The translations under genes were made by a program, and so were the position numbers. A stretch of 64,000 nucleotides of DNA. Origin: CAYQQU01 sp964419545. GTDB lineage: Bacteria > Bacteroidota > Bacteroidia > Chitinophagales > Saprospiraceae. The stretch lies in assembly GCA_964419545.1 (NCBI GenBank), contig CAYQQU010000026.1:1-64000 (forward strand), in the 5' to 3' direction. The notes under the pieces were generated by a model that saw only the letters and a list, made by a program, of their open reading frames with translations, had not been told where the DNA came from and searched no databases. Shown piece by piece: positions 17,017-25,048 of this stretch (positions are counted from its first letter, which is position 1; the number at the start of each line of letters is the position of its first letter).

Positions 17017-17144
17017 AGTGTTTGTAAGGTGAATTGTACAAAGGGACAAAAAGGTAAACAGCTTTTGTGCAAAAGTTGATCGGCTCCTTTTCTCTGTTGA
17101 TCTTTCGAAAAGCGGGGACGTTACGGGTTGTTCCTGAATTTTAC

Positions 17145-17158
17145 TTAACCCGGGTTAA
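17145..17158. repeat. 14-bp perfect palindrome TTAACCCGGGTTAA
   Basis: Immediately 3' of the stop codon at 17160. It resembles two outer arms of the CCCGGATT repeat family fused without the middle. It could act in 3' end formation. Confidence 0.4.
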
Positions 17159-17159
17159 T

Positions 17160-18317
17160 TCAATGGACAAACGTCCTGATCAACTGCCGGATGAAAGCGA
17201 CTCCCTTTTCCAGCTGTTCTTGTGCGATAAATTCATTGGCCCGATGCGCCTGGGCAATGGAGCCTGGCCCGCAGATGACGGATTCGAAGCCGCCCTGCGC
17301 AAATTGTCCGGCCTCCGCAGCAAAGGCCACCGTCGATAGTACCCGGTTGCCCGAAAGGGTACGGGTAAGCTCGACCACCGGATAGTGCTCCGGCGTATCC
17401 AGCGGGGGTACCGGCGGGTGATGCTCACGCGTAACGATGCACGCGCCGGGAAAGCGCTTTTGCAGGATATCTTCCCTTTCCCGGCAGTACTTGCCAAATT
17501 CCGCGACGATGGCTTCCAGGTCGTCTTTGGGAATGGTGCGTACATCCCAATGGAAAGAGCAGGTATCGGCGATCACGTTGGGGGCGATGCCGCCCTGCAG
17601 GGTGCCTACGTGGAGGGTGGTGTGGTTGGGCGAAAACCGGTCGTCGGTCTGGCCGGCGGCGATCAGGGCGTCCATCTTATTTTCGAGCCAGAGGATCAGT
17701 CGCGCTGCCTCGTGGATGGCGCTCACTTCCTGTTTGATACGGCTGCTGTGGCCGGCTGAGCCCGTCACGGTGGTTTCGTAGATGCAAATGCCTTTTTGCC
17801 CGACGATCGGTTGCATCAGCGAGGGTTCGCCGATGATGGCGTACTGTGGTTTTTCTGTGTAGGTGTTCCGGATGGCGTGCACCAGGGCCGGGCCGGCGAG
17901 GCACCCGATCTCTTCGTCATAGGAAAACGCCAGGTAGATCGGTTTTTGTAAATCGGCGGCAACCATTTCGGGCAGCACCGCCAGGCAACAGGCCAAAAAT
18001 CCTTTCATGTCACAGGAGCCGCGGCCGTAGAGCTTTCCGTTTTTCTCCGTGAGTTGAAACGGGTCGGTATTCCAGTCCTGCCCGTCTACCGGCACGACGT
18101 CCATATGCCCCGAGAGGATCACGCCGCCGTCGGCCGCCGGACCGATGCGGCAATGCAGGGAAGCCTTGGTCCCGTCTTCATTGGGGACCAAATGGTAGGG
18201 TATGCCCTGTTCGTCGAGGTGAGCCTTGATGTACTCCAGGATCGTCAGGTTGCTCTGGCCGCCCAGTACGGGGAAAGCGATCAGGTCAGCTAGTATGTTT
18301 TGCACATTTTTCATCAT
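17160..18317 (-). CDS. M20 family peptidase, ArgE-type (acetylornithine deacetylase-like)
   Basis: 385 residues, cytoplasmic. Metal and catalytic residues of the M20/ArgE family are present: SGHMDVVP (H71, D73), GRGSCDMKG (D103) and YDEEIGC (catalytic E135, metal ligand E136), plus a C-terminal GPGSIAQAHRANEFI carrying the last His ligand. The family removes acyl groups from N-acetyl-ornithine or related N-acyl amino acids, which in most organisms gives ornithine for arginine synthesis. No other arginine genes are nearby. The neighbour is a YfcC permease, a family often linked to arginine/ornithine or dicarboxylate transport, so an amino-acid salvage role is plausible. Exact substrate uncertain. 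Confidence 0.85.
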   Translation of the reverse strand: MMKNVQNILADLIAFPVLGGQSNLTILEYIKAHLDEQGIPYHLVPNEDGTKASLHCRIGPAADGGVILSGHMDVVPVDGQDWNTDPFQLTEKNGKLYGRGSCDMKGFLACCLAVLPEMVAADLQKPIYLAFSYDEEIGCLAGPALVHAIRNTYTEKPQYAIIGEPSLMQPIVGQKGICIYETTVTGSAGHSSRIKQEVSAIHEAARLILWLENKMDALIAAGQTDDRFSPNHTTLHVGTLQGGIAPNVIADTCSFHWDVRTIPKDDLEAIVAEFGKYCREREDILQKRFPGACIVTREHHPPVPPLDTPEHYPVVELTRTLSGNRVLSTVAFAAEAGQFAQGGFESVICGPGSIAQAHRANEFIAQEQLEKGVAFIRQLIRTFVH

Positions 18318-18357
18318 CGATAGATCGTTGCTGGTTAAAATTCCGGCAGTTGGTGAT

Positions 18358-19752
18358 TTAAACGGGCCCCCACTTGATGTAGACGCTGAACAATAAGAAC
18401 AGCCAGGCTACCAGCAGGATCACTCCCACCACCGGAAAAATAAACCGGAGCCAGCGGTCGAAAGGCACCCGGCAGAGGCTGAGCATGGCGATAAGGCCGC
18501 CCAGCGCCGGGTTGAACAGGTTGGTCACCCCGTCGCCGATCTGGAATGCGAGGATGGCGGATTGCCGGGTGAGGCCCACCAGCTCGCCTACCGGGATCAT
18601 GATGGGCAGGGTGGCCAGGGCCTGCCCGCTGCCGGAAGGGATCATGAGGTTGATGATCGACTGGGCGACCGACATGGCGACGGCCGAACCGTACACCGGC
18701 AGCTGCGTCAGTACGGACGACAACTGATAGGCGATGGTGTCGTTGATGTTGCCGATCTCCAGTACGACCTTGATCGAAGTGGCGAAGCCTACCATAAAAG
18801 CGCCTGGAGCCACTACGGCCACCGATCGCAGTGCTGTCTCGCTGATCTCCGTGCCGCCCATCCGGGCTGCGATTCCGGCTGCGAGTGCGATCATCAGGAA
18901 GATAGCGGAAATTTCGTTGATGTACCAGTGGTGGACGAATATGCCGTAGAGCATCGCCGCCAGTCCGCCTAGAAAAATGGCGAGGATCAGCCAGTTGTTG
19001 CGCGTCATGTTGTATTCGCCGATGGGGTGAGTGAGCTGGAAGCCGTCGGTGTTGAGGTCCTGGCTTAGGCCTCGACCGGCGTCGGCCAGGATGCGCTTAA
19101 AATAGCGTACGTTATAGGCTGCCAGCAGGCTCAGGGCGGAAAAACAAAGGATGCTGCGCAGCACCGCCCCGGAAAACAGCGGCATCTCCGCAATTTTATG
19201 ACCCACGCCCACCGTATACGGGTTGATCGGCGAAAGCCCGAAGCCTACCGTGATCGCGCCTACCGACATGCCCGCCGCCAGCACGAGGTCGCCGCCCAGC
19301 GCCAGGCTCATCACCGCGGCGATAGGCACCATGGCGATGTTGTTTTCGTAGCCGATCACCACGCCCAGCAGTCCGTAAAGGAACGTCATCAGCACCACGA
19401 TGAGGAACTTGCGCTCCAGCCCCATGCGGCGCACCAGCGTCCCTACGGTATTTTCCACCATGCGCGACCGCTCCAGGATGCCGAACATAATACCACTGGC
19501 CAACACCACGAAGATGATCTCGCTGGCCGTCTTGAACCCCAGCGCGATGGCGCGGAACATGCCGAGCAGCCCCACCGGCGTAGGCTCGATCTCCCGGTAC
19601 GAATCGGGGATCACCCGCTGGCGGCCGTCGACCAGCTCGCGTTCGTAGGTCCCGGCCGGCAGCACGTGGCTCAGGATAGCCGTCAGCACAATGATGCCGA
19701 AGAGCATGACGATGGGGTGCGGGATGAGGTCGTACCAGCTTCTGCGGGGCAT
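18358..19752 (-). CDS. YfcC family membrane permease
   Basis: 464 residues with about 11-12 predicted membrane helices. The N-terminal DLIPHPIVMLFGIIVLTAILSHVLPAGTYER, the paired re-entrant-like segments GYENNIAMVPIAAVMSLALGGDLV and AVAMSVAQSIINLMIPSGSGQALATLPIMIP, and the FQIGDGVTNLFNPALGG motif match the YfcC/ArcD-like (ion transporter superfamily) permeases, annotated variously as basic amino-acid or C4-dicarboxylate carriers. It starts upstream of the ArgE-type gene on the same strand, 40 bp between them, and so probably feeds that enzyme its substrate. A perfect palindromic repeat lies upstream. Confidence 0.85.
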   Translation of the reverse strand: MPRRSWYDLIPHPIVMLFGIIVLTAILSHVLPAGTYERELVDGRQRVIPDSYREIEPTPVGLLGMFRAIALGFKTASEIIFVVLASGIMFGILERSRMVENTVGTLVRRMGLERKFLIVVLMTFLYGLLGVVIGYENNIAMVPIAAVMSLALGGDLVLAAGMSVGAITVGFGLSPINPYTVGVGHKIAEMPLFSGAVLRSILCFSALSLLAAYNVRYFKRILADAGRGLSQDLNTDGFQLTHPIGEYNMTRNNWLILAIFLGGLAAMLYGIFVHHWYINEISAIFLMIALAAGIAARMGGTEISETALRSVAVVAPGAFMVGFATSIKVVLEIGNINDTIAYQLSSVLTQLPVYGSAVAMSVAQSIINLMIPSGSGQALATLPIMIPVGELVGLTRQSAILAFQIGDGVTNLFNPALGGLIAMLSLCRVPFDRWLRFIFPVVGVILLVAWLFLLFSVYIKWGPV

Positions 19753-19845
19753 ACGGTGGAGGTGAAGCGTTTTTGAATTGGCTAAAGATAAAAAAACGTC
19801 TTCGGTTTTGACGCGTTTTTGATTCGGCGGTGGCGGGAGCTTAGC

Positions 19846-19893
19846 CCGGAATATTCATGGGTTTTTCGTCATCAGAACCCATGAATATTCCGG
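19846..19893. repeat. Palindromic repeat family, copy D (best preserved)
   Basis: Perfect 18-bp arms CCGGAATATTCATGGGTT (19846-19863) and its complement (19876-19893) around a 12-nt loop. It lies 15 bp 3' of the FISUMP gene ending at 19909 and could act as its RNA 3' hairpin. Confidence 0.75.
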
Positions 19894-19908
19894 TTTAGGA
19901 GCAAAACA

Positions 19909-20670
19909 TTATCCATCCGTCACACACCGCACCGAAAGCCCGTAATCTTTCACAAATTTACTTCGCCGCAGGTGGGCGGCCAGGCCGCTGAAGGTATAGC
20001 ACCAGGCTTCTCGCGAGGACGCTTCCGTTGCGGAAAAATAGCAGCCGTCGGCGCCGAGGTTGCTGAAACCGCCTTTTGCCGGGATGCACCAGCCGCCGAG
20101 TTGGGCGTCGAACCCGCTATCGCCGCCGAGGATCAGAGCCTTGTAGGCCTGGCGAGGGTCTGCAGTGACGCTGAGCGAGGATTTTTCGAGGCGCCCTCCG
20201 AAATGTTGAATCAATTCCCGCCATTCCAGGTCGGTAGGCAGGCGCCAGCCCGGCGGGCAGGCCTGACGGGCGCTTTCCCAGGTGTACAGGCGGCCGTATT
20301 TTTCGCCGTTCTTTTCTTGGTTGCGGTACCACCAGGCATCGGCGGGAAGCGCAAAGTTGAGGTTATGAGCCATCCAGGTCTGGCCGTTTATGGTCACTGT
20401 GCGATAGTACTGCCCGTCGCGCGGATCTTGAAAATAATTGGCGGCGATATCCTTCTCTTGCAAATCCTCGATCAGGTGGTTGAGCTCCAGCTTCAATCGC
20501 CGGCCGTTGCTATTTTGACTTGCCCTTGCTCGGATTTCCAATGATCTCAGTTCCTCAAACTTTGGGCTGGAAACAGAAAGGGTCTCTTTTAGCTTTCCAA
20601 AAAGGGTTTCCATCCTTTGTTGAGATAACAATACCTTTACCTCTTGCTTGAGGTCATTCAGCGATTGCAT
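19909..20670 (-). CDS. EAD-like adaptor fused to FISUMP domain (paralogue 1)
   Basis: 253 residues, no signal peptide. Residues 1-72 are a small helical module (LNDLKQEVKVLLSQQRMETLFGKL, LELNHLIEDLQE) with the amphipathic pattern of the effector-associated domains (EADs) found in bacterial conflict systems. Residues 81-253 are a FISUMP domain (Fibrobacter succinogenes major paralogous domain): DPRDGQYYRTVTINGQTWMAHNLNF, GRLYTWESARQACPPGWRLPTDLEW and SATEASSREAWCYTFSG...KDYGLSVRCV. FISUMP is C-type-lectin-like and usually surface-exposed, but the lack of a secretion signal here argues for a cytoplasmic role. Tandem paralogue of the gene at 21076. The EAD assignment is by eye. Confidence 0.75.
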   Translation of the reverse strand: MQSLNDLKQEVKVLLSQQRMETLFGKLKETLSVSSPKFEELRSLEIRARASQNSNGRRLKLELNHLIEDLQEKDIAANYFQDPRDGQYYRTVTINGQTWMAHNLNFALPADAWWYRNQEKNGEKYGRLYTWESARQACPPGWRLPTDLEWRELIQHFGGRLEKSSLSVTADPRQAYKALILGGDSGFDAQLGGWCIPAKGGFSNLGADGCYFSATEASSREAWCYTFSGLAAHLRRSKFVKDYGLSVRCVTDG

Positions 20671-20726
20671 TGTGATGCCTTTTAATTTTTGGTATGTAGA
20701 CTTTGAATAGGCGCTCGACTACTAAG

Positions 20727-20849
20727 TGGTGTGTAACAAAAATTTTTGCTGATCCTTTCTTGAAAGGAAACGCTTTTAATTACTGAAAATCAACTTTTTA
20801 AATTGAGCACTCAGCAAAAATTTTTACAAGGAACTTGTGTTACACACCA
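20727..20849. mobile_element. 123-bp MITE, copy 1
   Basis: Non-coding AT-rich element beginning TGGTGTGTAACA and ending TGTTACACACCA, flanked by the direct repeat CTAAG (20722-20726, 20850-20854). Subterminal AAAATTTTTGCTGA and its complement extend the dyad with a bulge. Identical along its full length to copy 2 at 23971. Inserted between the tandem EAD-FISUMP genes. No transposase of matching ends is in the window. Confidence 0.85.
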
Positions 20850-21075
20850 CTAAGGGTGGGGAAGCCCTTTAAAACTAAAAGTTTAGGGGAATATAAAAGC
20901 TCTTGTGGAAAATGGGATTAGATACTGAAACAATTACCAGCAAAAACATATCGTAAAATTAATGTATTGGGACGAAAAGAAAAAAAGCGTGGCATTACCA
21001 ATCTTTTGTCTGTTTGTAACCTTCGTGTTAAGATGTTGATAATAATTGGGTTTTTGTTTTGAGCAGATTTAATAT
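20850..21075. other. AT-rich intergenic remainder between FISUMP paralogues
   Basis: With the MITE and the short leader beyond it, this forms the 405-bp gap between the two EAD-FISUMP genes. It is clearly more AT-rich than the surrounding genes. I see no coding frame or clear promoter; it may be old element debris. Confidence 0.4.
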
Positions 21076-21849
21076 TTACACTGCGATACAACGCACGGAG
21101 AGGCCGTAGTTTTTGAACAACCGGCTGCGCCGGACGTCTTTGGCCATGCCGTTGAAGGTGTAGCACCATACGTCTTTGGTGGAGGCCTCGGTAGCGGAGA
21201 GATAGGAGCCGTCCAGCCCGATATTGCTGAAAACGCCGGTGCTGGGGATGTACCAACCGCCGAGCAGCGCCTCGAAGCCGCTCTCGCCGCCGGTTACCAG
21301 CGCCTGGAAAGCTTTTTTGGTGTCGGCGGCGATCCGCAGGGCATAGGACTCGATGGGGCCGCCGAAAAGCTGGATCAAAGCGATCCAATCCTCGTTCGTA
21401 GGCAGTCGCCAGCCGGGCGGGCAGGCTTCGGAAGCGGCTTCCCAGGTGTATAGCCGGCCGTAGGTTTCCTGATTCTTTTCTTTTTTCTGATAAAACCATC
21501 CTCCTTCGGCTACGGCGAAGTTGAGGTTGTCGGCCATCCAGGTTTGTCCGTTTAAACAGACGGTGCGATACTTCTGCCCGTCTCGCGGGTCTTCGAAAAA
21601 AGCCTGCTCGTCATCATCCGGATTCAGCTCGGCGAACAGCCGGCCAATTTCCTGGCTGATCTGATCCAGCACGACGCCGTTGTCGGGAGCATCCGTTACT
21701 ATTTTCGATTTTTTTTCGAGCGCCTTTAAGGTTTGGGCCCGTTGGTCGTCCGGAGAGAAATAGGGTTTCAGCATTCCGAAAACAGCCTCCATTTCCCGGT
21801 TTTTGAGCAAGGTGTCAATCTCCTGCCTAAGATCACTCAGCGGCTTCAT
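21076..21849 (-). CDS. EAD-like adaptor fused to FISUMP domain (paralogue 2)
   Basis: 257 residues, no signal peptide. The N-terminal module (residues 1-76: LSDLRQEIDTLLKNREMEAVFGMLK, VVLDQISQEIGRLFAEL) aligns with that of the gene at 19909 and with both ends of the TIR protein at 32799. Residues about 85-257 are a FISUMP domain (DPRDGQKYRTVCLNGQTWMADNLNF, GRLYTWEAASEACPPGWRLPTNEDW, SATEASTKDVWCYTFNGMA, KNYGLSVRCI). The FISUMP halves are far more alike between the two paralogues than the N-terminal modules. That fits a tandem duplication whose adaptors diverged to bind different partners. Function unknown; a cytoplasmic recognition or effector role is inference. Confidence 0.75.
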   Translation of the reverse strand: MKPLSDLRQEIDTLLKNREMEAVFGMLKPYFSPDDQRAQTLKALEKKSKIVTDAPDNGVVLDQISQEIGRLFAELNPDDDEQAFFEDPRDGQKYRTVCLNGQTWMADNLNFAVAEGGWFYQKKEKNQETYGRLYTWEAASEACPPGWRLPTNEDWIALIQLFGGPIESYALRIAADTKKAFQALVTGGESGFEALLGGWYIPSTGVFSNIGLDGSYLSATEASTKDVWCYTFNGMAKDVRRSRLFKNYGLSVRCIAV

Positions 21850-22197
21850 AATGATTTGCTTTGTAGTTGACTCAAAAATCCGTACCCGCGCCCTTCGATG
21901 CCGGGCGCAGCGGACTGTTGTGTTGATAATTTTTTATTAGGGGAGAACAGCGTTAGCCGGGCGGGGAGTTGCCCGGGATGCTCGGGAGGAATTACACAAA
22001 GAATAAATATTTCCAAATATAGCAGATTTCGCGGGGAAAGAAAAGCCTGGCCGAACATCTTGCATGGCGGCCTTGGCCCAAACGCTGGTTTGAAGATCGT
22101 GTCTTTGAAGAAAATCGAACGCCAAATACCGGAAAAAACAATATCTTCCTCCAAACGATCTTGTTTTCCGTGGAGGGGCAATATAGTTCAACCCAAG
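21850..22197. other. 348-bp intergenic stretch
   Basis: Between the start of an EAD-FISUMP gene and the 3' end of ogt. Contains a short CCGGGC/GCCCGG stem near 21958-21977. I see no gene, RNA or clear terminator. Confidence 0.4.
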
Positions 22198-22689
22198 TTA
22201 AAACAAGCTCCCCTGCCGGGAGAAGCTCAGCGGGTTTTCCAATTCCAGCAGTTGGCGCTTCATATCCAGGCCGTAGAAATAGCCCTGTAAGTCGCCGGAT
22301 TTGGCAATGCAACGGTGACAGGGAACAATGATGGCGATAGGATTGTGCCGGTTGGCCTGCCCGACCGCGCGGACGGCTTTGGGGTCGCCCAGGCGTTCGG
22401 CGATCTTGAGGTAAGTGGTGGTATGACCGTAAGGGATCTTTAGCAATTCCCGCCAAACGGCCTGATGAAAAGGCGGCGCCTCCCCGAAATCAAGCGGCAC
22501 TTGAAATACCTTGCGCTCGCCGCGAAAGTAGGCTTTGACCTGCGCCACTGCTTCGCGCAGCACCGCCGGCACCGGCAGGTCGGGGCAGGAGGCCTTGCCC
22601 GTGAGTTGCAGCCCGCTGACGCCCAGCCGGCTGCCTTTCATTTCGAAACAACCGAAGGGCGATTCGATATAGGCCTTTTCAATCAGCAT
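22198..22689 (-). CDS. ogt: Methylated-DNA--protein-cysteine methyltransferase
   Basis: 163 residues, normal length for Ogt/MGMT. It transfers the methyl group from O6-methylguanine in DNA to its own Cys124 in the motif IIVPCHRC (121-128) and is then spent. The helix-turn-helix segment (PFHQAVWRELLKIPYGHTTTYLKIAERLGDPKAVRAVGQANRHNPI, about 73-117) with Tyr93 and the arginine-finger region RAVGQA is intact. The usual GYxGGxxxKxxLLxLE tail reads GYFYGLDMKRQLLELE, so the second Gly is Tyr. Divergent from the DUF2177 gene across 58 bp. Confidence 0.93.
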   Translation of the reverse strand: MLIEKAYIESPFGCFEMKGSRLGVSGLQLTGKASCPDLPVPAVLREAVAQVKAYFRGERKVFQVPLDFGEAPPFHQAVWRELLKIPYGHTTTYLKIAERLGDPKAVRAVGQANRHNPIAIIVPCHRCIAKSGDLQGYFYGLDMKRQLLELENPLSFSRQGSLF

Positions 22690-22747
22690 AAAGCGGAAAT
22701 TTATCTTTTCAAAAATAAGGAAATTTGTCTATTGCAGACAGATAAAA

Positions 22748-23161
22748 ATGGAAACGGTTTTGAAAATACTGCAACTCTACCTGGCGGCCTTCGTACTTTT
22801 CCTGATCATTGACCTGATCTGGCTGGGCGCCGTCGCCCGCAACTTATACCGCGATCAGCTGGGCCATTTGCTGGCGCCGCAGGTCAACTGGACCGCCGCC
22901 ATCGTTTTTTACGCCCTCTTCGTCGGGGGGCTGGTCTATTTCGCGATTTGGCCGGGCCTGCAAGCCGAATCGGCGCGGCGTGCGCTGCTCAACGGCGCCC
23001 TGTACGGCCTGCTGACTTACGCCACCTACGAGCTGACTAACCTGGCGACCCTCCACCGCTGGCCGCTGGCCATCGTGCCCGTCGATATCCTGTGGGGAGC
23101 GGCGCTGGGCGCATCCGTCAGCTGGCTCACTGCGAAGCTGTTTCTCGCCTGGGGCGGATAA
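22748..23161 (+). CDS. DUF2177 family membrane protein
   Basis: 137 residues with four predicted membrane helices (about 8-28, 45-67, 75-95, 108-133). Family landmarks are FLIIDLIWLGAVARNLYRDQLGHL at the first helix, GLLTYATYELTNLATLHRWP in the third region and DILWGAALGASVSWLTA at the end. The family is widespread and its function is not known. Divergent from ogt. The glucosaminidase gene starts 152 bp downstream on the same strand, so the two may not share a transcript. Confidence 0.88.
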   Translation: METVLKILQLYLAAFVLFLIIDLIWLGAVARNLYRDQLGHLLAPQVNWTAAIVFYALFVGGLVYFAIWPGLQAESARRALLNGALYGLLTYATYELTNLATLHRWPLAIVPVDILWGAALGASVSWLTAKLFLAWGG

Positions 23162-23313
23162 TAAACGGGAAATGGATGGTCGATCTTTATCAAAGAGGCG
23201 GGGCTTCAGGCTTCCTCGCCATCCTGCCCGTTATTCAGATTTTTCTATATTTGTCAGGAAAACATTGTGTTGTTGGCCGTATTCCGGTCTTTTTCCCGCA
23301 AAAAGCAGCAAGC

Positions 23314-23883
23314 ATGCTAAACCCTATCGAGAAAACGGGCCTTTACTGCAGTTTCATCGCCTTTTTCCTCTTTCTCTTTCCCGTAGCGCCGGCCACCCCC
23401 GCCGGCGCGGAAGGCGGTCCATTATCTCCGCGCGTGGAGCGTTATTTGCGTCAGTACAAATACCTCGCGGTGGGGCTGCACCAGCGTACAGGTATTCCCG
23501 TCACCGTTATTTTGGCGGTCGCCGGCCTGGAAAGCCAGTGGGGCACCAGCGAGATCGCCGTCGGGGGCAATAACCACTTCGGGATCAAAAACATCGACTG
23601 GGCCGGACCGGTGTATTGCAAAAATACCACGGAGTATTTCTCCACCACCGGCAATGTGCTCACCCGGGCCTGCTTTCGCAAATACCCGCTCATCGCCGAC
23701 AGCTATGCCGATTTCGGGCGGTTCCTGCTCACGCGCGATCGCTACCGGTCGTGCTTTCGCTATCCGGACTGGGATTACGTAGGCTGGGCGATAGGGCTGC
23801 AGCAGGGGGGATACGCGACCGACCCCCTCTACGCGGAAAAGCTCGTCGGGCTGATCGAGCGCTACCGGCTATACGAGATGTAG
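23314..23883 (+). CDS. Glucosaminidase-domain (GH73-like) exported peptidoglycan hydrolase
   Basis: 189 residues from the ATG at 23314; the open frame runs further upstream, but only this start gives a signal peptide (CSFIAFFLFLFPVAPATPAGA). The mature protein is a single glucosaminidase domain: the catalytic Glu73 in TVILAVAGLESQWGTSEIAV, the NNHFGIKN motif and the C-terminal GGYATDPLYAEKLVGLIERYRL. It cleaves N-acetylglucosamine bonds in peptidoglycan, in the periplasm or as a secreted enzyme. Same fold as the product at 50034 but without its long N-terminal region. A MITE is inserted 87 bp past its stop. Confidence 0.88.
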   Translation: MLNPIEKTGLYCSFIAFFLFLFPVAPATPAGAEGGPLSPRVERYLRQYKYLAVGLHQRTGIPVTVILAVAGLESQWGTSEIAVGGNNHFGIKNIDWAGPVYCKNTTEYFSTTGNVLTRACFRKYPLIADSYADFGRFLLTRDRYRSCFRYPDWDYVGWAIGLQQGGYATDPLYAEKLVGLIERYRLYEM

Positions 23884-23970
23884 GGCGATGACAAAAGTCA
23901 CTTTCCGATCTGATAAAAGTCAATCAGCCTGGCTGGATAAAGATTTTAACTTACGACTCCGTAAACTTAA

Positions 23971-24093
23971 TGGTGTGTAACAAAAATTTTTGCTGATCCT
24001 TTCTTGAAAGGAAACGCTTTTAATTACTGAAAATCAACTTTTTAAATTGAGCACTCAGCAAAAATTTTTACAAGGAACTTGTGTTACACACCA
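23971..24093. mobile_element. 123-bp MITE, copy 2
   Basis: Identical by eye over 123 bp to the element at 20727, same orientation. Flanked by the 5-bp direct repeat CTTAA (23966-23970, 24094-24098), different from copy 1, which shows independent insertion. Its right end lies 17 bp before the start codon of the small membrane protein gene at 24111. Confidence 0.85.
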
Positions 24094-24110
24094 CTTAAAA
24101 TTGCAGTATC

Positions 24111-24314
24111 ATGTATCTAGTCAACTGGTTCCAGGCCAACCTGCTGATGATCTTCACGGTTCTCGTACTGTTTGGCATTCCTATCGTCGCCGGTATCATT
24201 GCCTTCAGCAAACACAAAGGCGCCAGCGCCGATATCGAGAAATACCGGCAGGAACACCCCGAGATCGAATCGTCCGCTTCCGAGGAAGAACCCGCCGAAT
24301 CCCAGGCTCAATAG
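24111..24314 (+). CDS. Small single-pass membrane protein
   Basis: 67 residues: short N-terminus, one membrane helix (about residues 8-32, ANLLMIFTVLVLFGIPIVAGIIAF), then a charged tail ending in an acidic stretch (ESSASEEEPAES). No signal cleavage site, so probably an inner-membrane protein with the acidic tail in the cytoplasm. No family recognised. Its upstream region has been replaced by the MITE ending at 24093, so its native promoter is displaced or supplied by the element. Coding status rests on the coherent membrane-plus-tail layout and the in-frame stop. Confidence 0.6.
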   Translation: MYLVNWFQANLLMIFTVLVLFGIPIVAGIIAFSKHKGASADIEKYRQEHPEIESSASEEEPAESQAQ

Positions 24315-24626
24315 CCGCTTTTTTTCAGTCGCGCCCCCTTGGTTCGCCTGCGTCGAGGGGGCCTCGCAGCAAGCCTTGCTTGCCTTCCGGCGTAGTACGC
24401 CTCCTGCCATGATCGTCGACGCCGGCGTTCATTCCGCGGCTGGATTTCCGGGCCGGGGAACTTTTTTATTTTCTCCGTTGTTTTATTAGTTGAGCGACAA
24501 TAGTTAAGGGCGAAATCCCTTCTGTACGACCATTCCAGCTTTTTTGTTGGTGCTGTTACGTGTACAGCGCATGCTCTGATCTCTCCGCGAAGGAGAAGCG
24601 ACATTTTTTCACTTAAACTTTATGAT
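24315..24626. other. 312-bp intergenic stretch
   Basis: Contains a GCCCCCT/AGGGGGC stem (24333-24339 with 24356-24362) and GCAAG-CCTTG-CTTGC at about 24372-24386, possibly the 3' end of the small membrane gene. The AT-rich second half should hold the promoter for the gene at 24627. Confidence 0.4.
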
Positions 24627-25010
24627 ATGGAAGAAGGAATATTGACTCCTGAGAAGGAGCCGGATCTGATTCGCAACGCTATCGAACAATATATTACCCC
24701 GCGTGGCTACAAAGACGTGCGGGCCAATATCGAAGACTTTGAAACGCCTTCTCATCTGAAAAGTCATCAGAAGAAGCGGACTTTCATCCCGGATATCACC
24801 GGATTGATGAACGGGCGCAAGAACTATTTTGAAATTTCCGTAAAAACGGACAAAGTGCGCCAGATGGTTACCAAATGGCAGTTGCTGAGCAAAGTCGCCC
24901 AGCTGAAACAGGGTAAACTGGTGCTGTTGGTGCCCAGCGGCAACCTGGCTTTTACCAAAAGACTGCTGAAAAAGTATCCCATTGAGGCGCAAGTCGTCAA
25001 ACTATCCTAA
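24627..25010 (+). CDS. Conserved-looking hypothetical protein upstream of rpsU, nuclease-like motif pattern
   Basis: 127 residues, cytoplasmic. The middle carries FIPDITGLMNGRKNYFEISVKTDKVRQM (about 54-81), reminiscent of the PD...(D/E)xK arrangement of restriction-endonuclease-like folds: a PD at the start of a strand and an E/K pair in the next (FEISVK). The Glu-Lys spacing is not canonical, so I call this only a possible fold. The end (GKLVLLVPSGNLAFTKRLLKKYPIEAQVVKL) looks like a Rossmann-type beta-alpha unit. It ends 38 bp before rpsU on the same strand and may be co-transcribed with it. Confidence 0.6.
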   Translation: MEEGILTPEKEPDLIRNAIEQYITPRGYKDVRANIEDFETPSHLKSHQKKRTFIPDITGLMNGRKNYFEISVKTDKVRQMVTKWQLLSKVAQLKQGKLVLLVPSGNLAFTKRLLKKYPIEAQVVKLS

Positions 25011-25048
25011 CGAAACCACGCTAATTTTTTTTAATCAAAAACCAATCT

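Noticed and set aside
24627..25010. Firm call of a PD-(D/E)XK nuclease upstream of rpsU
   Set aside because: The PD and E...K residues are present but the spacing is not canonical; kept as hypothetical.
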